Assembly: GCF_000699445.3 (NCBI RefSeq)
Contig: NC_067197.1
Coordinates: 7,384,152 to 7,448,151 of the forward strand
Reading direction: 5' to 3'
DNA length: 64,000 nucleotides
Source: Schistosoma haematobium
Taxonomy: Eukaryota; Platyhelminthes; Trematoda; Strigeidida; Schistosomatidae
Shown: piece by piece, positions 15,501 through 24,500 of the stretch
Layout of the letters: each line of letters opens with the position of its first letter
Numbering within the stretch: the first letter of the stretch is position 1
The notes under the pieces: generated by a model
What the model was told of the DNA's origin: nothing
The model's input: the letters and a program-made list of their open reading frames with translations, nothing else
Databases searched by the model: none
Made by a program: the position numbers and the translations under genes

Positions 15501-18500
15501 CTGGTACAAAACAAATATAGATATAAATAAACAGATAACTGTGAGAAATAAGCATAGGTATAAGTTACAATACTAATTAACATAAATGAAAAGTAGCATA
15601 ATTTTTAGTAAAAATACAAATAATATGTTGACACAGAGCATTAAATTTAATTTTTAATGGTTTACATTATCTCATACAATTATTTGTGACTGGATTTTGA
15701 TCAGTCTCGGTTGGTATATGTGCATCCTGTACGGATTGCCTTGATATAAATATTTTGACACACGTTCATACAATAGATGAATTGTGACTAGCAGTGGGAT
15801 ACAGAATGCGAGTTTCACCCAATTAGGGGATCGTTGGTTGGATGTACATGGATCTCAGTAATGATTTTCACATCATGACTCTAACCCAGTACCTATCAGG
15901 CATATCAAAACAATTTGTACATGATGCATATATCCAAAAAAAGACTAATCATAACAGTGATTTATATACTGTGTTTGAAAGCGGGGGACAGCAAATCCTA
16001 AACCTAAGTTTTGTTCTCGTTGGCGCTTGTCAGTAGGGTGTTCCTGTTATTTTGAGAGAACTATTCATTCTTATAAGACGTAAACATGCATCACTCACCT
16101 TCATAGTCTGAAACGCTAACACAGCTATCGACGCCGAAAATGACTTTCGTTAAGACTGAGTTATCTACGATTGATTGATCAGCAAATAATGGCCACTGTT
16201 ATGTCTGCCTAGTCCATATGTGCTGACCGGATTTCATCGACCAATGAATGAGAGAAGATAAATCTATCGGTATGCTAAACTAACCGGAAATTACCTAAGC
16301 TTTACAGAATCAGCTGTCAGTTATAAATAGCGTAGGACGTGGTTCAAATATGTATCAGCCTAAGTCCCCACACGACATTAGCACAGAAAAGTAGAATTAA
16401 GATGAACAGCAAAAGAAAATGTAATCATAGCAACAATAGTACTAGGAAAGATCAAACAAGAAGAGTATGTTCAGAGAAGAAATACTGAAATAAAATACGA
16501 AGTATGAAATTGTGTTAAAACTGAAAATCTAGAGGGGTATAAAAAATGTATTTGCGGCACTACAACCTACTCTAAGCCACATTACCCAACCTTTCCAGTC
16601 ACCAATTGTAACTATCATGCCGACTATACCCAGGGAATCTGCGTCATCTAACACAGTTCAGCTCAATAGTCAAAATGATAAAGGGAACTATGTGTATGAA
16701 ATAACCTCACGAGTTGATCCCATCGTTTCTAGCTTTCTTCCAACAAAGTTAAATGCCAGTCAGTAAAGAACAGTTAAGTGTACATAAATCATGACCTAGT
16801 CACCTTAGTCGACAAAGATTTATAGTCCCACCGACTATTTTTCTATGTTTAACGAGTATCCTACATCTAAGAACTGCTCATTCTAAAATACACGAGTAAC
16901 ACTCCGAAGATGTCTATAATCAAGTATTAGCAACGTACGAGTCCTTTTCTTTCAAAAGACAAGTTCCATAATGTTATAACTCTCTCTTCTATTACAACCC
17001 AGCTATTCCTATTGCTTAGTATTCTCGGACAACGACTCACTCGACAAGTCCCCCAAATCAGAACACGGTTGAACAGGAAAGAGAGATCTTATTTCAAATA
17101 ACAAGCTTAGATGGAAGTAAGTAGTGCAATAGGGAAGACGTTAGTATATTTATAGTTTTTTCACACGAGATTTCTAGTGTTCACTATGTATTGGCTAACG
17201 CTGATTGGATAAGAATGAGCCAATCAGCGTGCGGCAACGCAAGCGTGCATTGAGCATGATTTAATCCAATCTATGTCCCGCTAACACACAATCATAAAGT
17301 AACATAGAGCACACTGTCGCATAATATGCTCCCGCCCCCAAACAAAATTTCCAAAAAGGATACCTTGCCTACAACATTTTTATATGAATCCACAAAGTGT
17401 CATTTTAGCGTAAAAAGGTTTTTAAAGAAGACTAAGGTTCATTGAAGCCTTAGCCATACGAAAATTCAAACCCCCTTTATGTGTTCAAAAACAGTTTGCT
17501 CTTACCTTAAACCTACCCTGGTAATATTGACTTATTATCCAGAGTGATTAGGTTTCAAATTGTGTTCACATTATTATTATTATTACTCTTATCATTATCC
17601 TTATCTCCTCTTACCCCGTTTCCCGTCTAGTTGACCTTTTATTTTTATATATAAATGCTCTTAACAAGTATATGTGTGACCAGATTGTTCGAAATGTATT
17701 GCGCTAATATATCACATAGTTCTGATAATCTTCGTCTTCTAATATCATTATCGAAATTTATCAAAGGGACTAATTGTTTTAAAGAAGACTACATTTGAAG
17801 TACGGATGGAACGAGAGAACAAGCAAAAAAGAAAAAGGGATTTCAAACTTTACACATAAGAATGGTGGCATTTACTGCGTTTCACTAAGCTCTTTACAGT
17901 AGTATGACATTATTATTCAAAGCAGTTTACAAATATTGCAAAACAACAATAAAATTGTCAGTGAGATATTGCGGAGATTGTTGAATTTCAGTGAATTCAT
18001 ATGATCGAAGTTAAAACACAACTGGAAACTTGGGAGCACTAGGCGGTCGTCTCATTCTAATATAGGACTCCTCAACAGTGATTATCTACGATTTCGCATA
18101 CTGGGGGTCGAACCTAAGACCTTCGGCCTCGCGTACAAACCCTTGACCTCTAGACCACTAAACCGGCATTCAACAATGTTAATGTCTGACTTCAATCACG
18201 GAAATTCAGCCACCTCCACAACCTCATACCGACAATCATGTATTCACAAGTAACTAGCTTCGAGGGGACATTTCCGGAGTTCTAGTGAGAAGCTATGACC
18301 ATTGGAGCTAAATCGTATCAGATGAGACATTTACCCATTGACAACAGTGCAAGATGACCGCACAATATCGTGAACTAATTGAAGTTAGGCTTTAACACCA
18401 TCGAATGCCGGGTCAATGGTCTAGAGATTAAGCATTCCCGCGTGCAGGGTCGTGATAAGCATTGCTGCGGAATCCCATATTAGGACAAGACGGCCACCCA

Positions 18501-21500
18501 GTGCTTTCAGATTTCCAGTGGTGGTCTAACTCAGATCGGTGTTCATGATTTCAATGAAATAATAGAACCGTTAAACATTACATGAACAACTAAATAAGAA
18601 CAGCACCTTATACGCCAATCAGCTAGTTGATATTTCTTATTCGAAGATACGCCAACAAATCGTTGTAATAGATAACTAAGTGAGAAACGGCCATATTGTA
18701 GCAGGCGAGCAGCTATGCCTGTATCGAATAAGTTGACCATATACACACCGAAATCTCGTTGTAACCACATTAAATCAGAATCGGATCCATGAAATACCTT
18801 GAGAAATGTATAATAGAGAATGTGTGGTGGAGATCAAGAGATATAAAATTTGTTACAAAAAAACATTTGCATATAGTGATCACTGAAAAGTGATGTTTCA
18901 AGCTCGATTAAATATAAATCTTATATAAACAGTTGGAAAACGGATACAAAAGAATTCCAAATCATTACACATTGAATTGCATAAGTAAGGAAATAGAAAG
19001 GGACATGAAGAATCCATAACATTAGAATTTGGGAGAACATAAAGAGTGATGCACCTGCGCCATTGCAAACGATTTTGAGCCATGTCATCCAGGGTCTCTA
19101 ACAATCGATTGCCATCATTTCGTTTTCCACTTGCCCACTTGTCAACGACTCCATGGATTTGTGCCATGTTTTGGTCTGGCCGCACCTAGCTTTCTTCCAA
19201 CCTACTCCTATACCATTGAGCATCACACGTCGGAGCAGTCGGTGTGTGTCCCAACCATCTCAACTGATGAAGTTTCACTACTTCATCAATTGATTTGCCA
19301 TCCTCACCTAGTACCCGTTCCCTAACAACTGAATTGCTTACTCGATGGTCCTAGGATATACGAACGATGTTTCGAAGACACCTACGATCGAATACTAGTA
19401 ACCCACGAATATCCTCTACTCTTACCGGCCATGTTTCACTGCCATAGAGTAGGACGGAACGAACTGCTGTGCAGTAAACATGTCCTTTGGTTGGTAGACG
19501 GATATCTCGCCTAAGCCATAAATGACGCGAGTTGACAAAAGCTAGTCGAACCTTCTGTATCCGTGCTGAGATTTTGTCACACACCAGATCACAAGGGCTG
19601 ATGAAACTTCCAAGGTAAGTGAGGCGGACGACACGCTCAATTACTTCACGCCCTATCATTAGTTCGGGTGTCAATGCAACCCAATCCTGAAGCAACATTC
19701 TACATTTCGAGGGGGAGAATCGCATCCCAAACGTGCTTGCATTGTTGCTTAGAGTGGTCAGAAGACTCTGCATTTTGTCAGCGTCTTCATCAAATAAAAC
19801 TATGTCATCAGCATATTCTAAGTCAACAAGTGAACCTCCCGGTACAAGTTCAATCCCTGTAAATTTAGATAAGGAGAGTGTTATCTCTAAAAGTATGTCG
19901 ACCACAAAGTTGAACAAGAATGGGGAGAGTGGACAGCCCTGACGAACACCACTTGAGGTAATCAATTCTGATGACAGTTCGCCATAAGCTCTTACTCTAC
20001 CAGTTGTGTTCGAGTAGAGAGCCTTTATAAGGTTAATGTACTTCTTTGGTACTCCTTTCAGTGACAAACACTGCCATAGAACCTCACGATCAACAGAGTC
20101 GAATGCCGCCTTAAGGTCGAGAAATACTACCATTGTGGGGCGTCTGAATGTGTGTCTGTGTTCTAGAACCTGACGTAGTGTGAATATCTGATCTATACAA
20201 CCACGTCCAGGTCGAAAACCGGCCTGGTTTTCTCTAATCTGCTCTTCACGAGCTTTGATTAGGCGTCGAAGTGCTATTGAAACTAATATTTTAGACACTA
20301 TATTAGTCAAACTGATTCCTCTGTGACTGTCACAAGAGGACTTTTGTCCCTTCTTAAAAACTGGAACAATCAGTGATTGAGACCAGTCACATGGGATTAC
20401 GTCCAGTTCCCAAATCCTACCTAAAACCTCAGTTAATCTCACTGCTAATACTGGACCACCATTCTTAAAAATCTCAGGAGTAAACCTGTCAGGGCCTGCT
20501 GGTCTCCCTCGCTTCAGATTTCCTATGGCTTTTTCAACTTCGTAAAGAGACGGAGGACCTAGATTAACTTGCCATTCAGGTTGACTGGGGATCATGGGAA
20601 ACCGAAGTGTGGCTGAAGGCCAGCTGAACTGGTCCCTAAAGTGTTCTGCCCATCGATCCAATCTCCTGGATTGAGAATGTATAATATGTCCATCTTTCTC
20701 TGTGAGTGTTTCGCTAAAAGTCGGTTTCCTTAACAAGTCTGAACAGTTGTCTGCTGTTACCTATTACCGCTGCCTTTCGCTACCGACCACTGTTCACGAT
20801 CATTGCGTAGGCTTCTTGTCAGCTTACCCTTAAGTTGACTCCACTCTCCGTTATGTTCAGAGCCAGATGGAATGAGTTTTCGAGCATCTATCAGTGCGGT
20901 AGATACTGATGAGATCCAGTGTTTCTCTCTAACCTTGTGGTTTACCGTGCTAGCAGATATCACTGCTAGTGACTAGAGCTATCAAACCTAATGCTTACAA
21001 TAAAGAACGAAAAATCACGAAATTTCTAGAGAAACAGAGATTATTAACTTGACCATTCATTTTATGGATGGAATCTTTGAAGCAATAGGAATTAGTAGCA
21101 TACTGGAGTTGCCAACCTAGTTTAGAGTATATTTATTGAATGTGCTCAAATATCATATTCTCTTACTGTCCCAATTCAAATCCACGCTTTTTCTTCTATT
21201 AAAATTTGACCATGCATTTATTTGAGATTCACATCTGAGTGAACTGATTTAAATAGGGAAATAATGAAAATATTCGAAGCAAAAAACCATTTGGTAGCAT
21301 ATACGATTGTATATAGTATTCCATCATTGAGATATGTCATATCACTCTATTTTAACATTATTTGTACACCGTCTAGGTAATTAAACTCCATACGCCAATT
21401 GTAGTTTATTTATACTAATGTAGACAAAAATCTCTTTCATTGATACATAAATACACAAAGAAATATGAACGGTCAAAATGTAATGATTAGATCAAAATTC

Positions 21501-24500
21501 TCAGGAAAACCAGCCAATGGAGGTAAAAGTGCATGACCTTCAGACATTTGCACTTCTCAAAGATGAGTCACAATCCCTTATTCAAAACCTTCACTTAATT
21601 TGAATAAAATTAAATTCTGTTACGATATTAACAGAGAATTTCATTTATTATATAAAGTTTGAGTGCTTGCATATGTAATATAATCAGCCTGGAGTTTAGG
21701 GTAAAACTATACTTTAGGAAAGAGCCAATCAGTACCGAGAATTCGATGGTTAGGTTTCTGTGTGAAATTAAAATGTAATGTGTGATATTCAATAAAACTT
21801 CCTGTGTATGGAGCTCAAAACTCTTAAAGTGATAGCGTTAAGCTTATGAAATGTTCAATTCTATTTCTATATATTGTATATAACAGGCAAATCGACTCTT
21901 ACTCTGAACCCTAAGCCCTTAATTGTTAAACAAACTTTAGCCCATTCGTACTCTACTTTATAGATAGATTAACCAAACAGAGACTGTCGGATGTTCGCGC
22001 AGCACTCATCCATACGAATACAGAGCACTTTGCATTAGAGCTGATATCAGTTCATGACGAAAAATCTAAACCTAAAGTTTCTAGTACTAACCCTAACTAT
22101 TAACAATGTGAAGACTCCCAAAAATCTATTTAGGTCCATGAGAATATGAATAATATATGTCTGTAAAGATGAATTTGTATGTCATTGTTTTTTGGATTGA
22201 CAAGAAGAATAACCTGTAGAAGACGTCAACAAATCCCCTAATTATTTAAAATCTATTTACAGTTTTCAATGTTATTGTTTTCCCGTTCCATAAACTATCC
22301 ATTTACACAGGGTGTTTTCTTATTGGCCAGAAACTAGCTGGAAATTCGTCACGGTTGTTTTAATTTGGTCCCTATGTTGTACTTCTACTCAGTTCAGTTT
22401 AAATTTGTTGGAAAAATATAAGGGAATTACGAAAAAAATGTAATAAAACAACAGTTCTTAGCATAGTTTGTCATTTTCTTAAGTCGAATATTAACTAAAA
22501 GTAAAGTCCCAAACGCTTAGTCTAATTTGGAATTTACCAGCTAAATGCACAGATACAAATAATTAAATTTACGTGTTAGTAATAAAAAAGTATAATTCTC
22601 TTACCTTAACAATTTTCGGGTCAGTGAATACTTCATTCAATATTGATAAATGATCACGTAAAGCCAATGCATCGATAATGTAATCAATATCCAATGTACT
22701 CATTTGTATTAGACATGTAATGCCCAAGAAGCTTCGATAGCTATGATGCTAGAAGTGGTGGGAATTTACAAAAAGATATGTAGGAGAAATAAAAAAGCTG
22801 TTCTATACCGCTGAATCAATGGTGAACGTGCGAAGTTGTATCAAGAGCACAGCTATTCAAGAATCTTAAGATTCTAATCCTAATGTTCCTAGTACAACAA
22901 ATCATTCATTTACCTTTACTGTCTCCCAGTTGTTTAAATCGGATCATCCGGAGATACAGTGTAGCTATACCGGATAAAGTTCTGGAAAACTTGAGAGACG
23001 TTCGACTAATACATGGTAATTACCACATAGACCCTACGTTGAGTCATGACTACAGAGAGAATTGAAACTACAAAGACTAGAAAACGTATTTCAAGTTGCA
23101 ATATTCATAGACTTATGGAGATAGTTATCACCAACAGTAAAGTAAATTTATGTTCACGAAAATGAGGAGCAAAAACAGTATGTTATGTCAATTTCTGAAT
23201 ACGGTCAAATTATTTACAATTCGGGTACAATCGAACAACGATTGACTAGATTCCAAGTCAGAACTTGATCCTGCTTAGTTCTGAATCCTTTCGTACTACA
23301 CCTTACACTACTTAGTAAGACTAAGTAGTAAAACCGAAAACACTAAATTTACAAGAATAAGTAATCATCAGGGCATGACTATAATTTATGGACGACCTTT
23401 GAGCGACGCTAGACTGACTTTGAGAGTGTCCACCTAATAACTAAAACCAAATGGGGGTTATAAATTAATTTGAGGAATTCAGCAGTAGTCGTTCTCTTAA
23501 TTTATGAAATTTTTATAATCACACTATAAGTAAATCACAACTACAGCAATTCAAAAATTCTTAATTGTTCAAAATTTTCGATGAATATTCACCAATTAAT
23601 TTATGAATGGATTATCCATTTATTAAGCTTTAATGAACGATAAAAAATTTTCTATTTTGCGTTTAGTTCAACACAACTAACTCATATTAATGTGTATTGG
23701 ACTTGTATCAAAACACTTCTGTGAAAAATCAAAACTAAGACAATTTAAACAAAAATTCTAACACCTTAATCCCAATAATAAATATACTTTTTGTTATATT
23801 CCAATGCTCAATTTATTGAAAATATCAAGTCCAACCTTGGCATTGCTTGCTCATGCTTACGCCTGTTACTCCCAATAGAACATCGGCCGCCGATCGGCAT
23901 TCTCTAACCCACTCTGTCCTGGGTCAACCTTGACATGGATACCTATAATCTCAGTATTAATTCAAGGATAAAGGCCAATATATTTGAAAGTTGCTTTGGA
24001 TGACATAAGTTCGAGTTTTTGAGAGATCATTCATTGATTTTGAGATACTTCGGCCTAGGTAGCAGTGCTTTACTGTCAACTGATATTTCGTGTGATAATG
24101 AGCTGTGATTGGACTGTGAGTGAAGAAAAACAGACTACCCTATGTAGACTATTGTACACGTTACTATTATGTGTAAAATACTCCTTTATGCTCTGATTTT
24201 AATGTGACTACACTGTTTGTGGACTGTTAGCAGGTGAGTTAAGTAAACGTTTGTCTAACCTATAATCTGGTTCCCTTTCTTTAGTCGTGAATCATGTATC
24301 TAAGTAAAACGTGATACAGTATGTTTCTGTTTATCGATGTAATCTAATAGTATCGAACACAATACAGTTGCCATATTAGTTCTTGTACTTTATCGTTATA
24401 TCTCGTAACCCATTGGCTAAGTGCTCATAAGTGGTAAGTTCCTTTATTTAAATCAACAAAGATGGCATTAACTCTGAACTTAAACAACTAGTGATATATA

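Larger units (their letters stand above)
15501..18606 (-). other. EXOSC10: EXOSC10 intron 8
   Basis: Holds a degenerate Sm-alpha copy (15670-15930), an RTE 3' remnant at about 16560-16780 (agctttcttccaac words), a probable solo LTR (16972-17286) and two family A SINEs. The remainder is unassigned AT-rich sequence. Confidence 0.6.

Noticed and set aside
18040..18100. Hammerhead-like sequence
   Set aside because: First core base is T and GAAA is GAGA, so the catalytic core is broken. Copies near 7600, 10080, 13400, 18470, 53840, 57850, 59170, 61190, 61360 and 62020 were rejected likewise for core changes.
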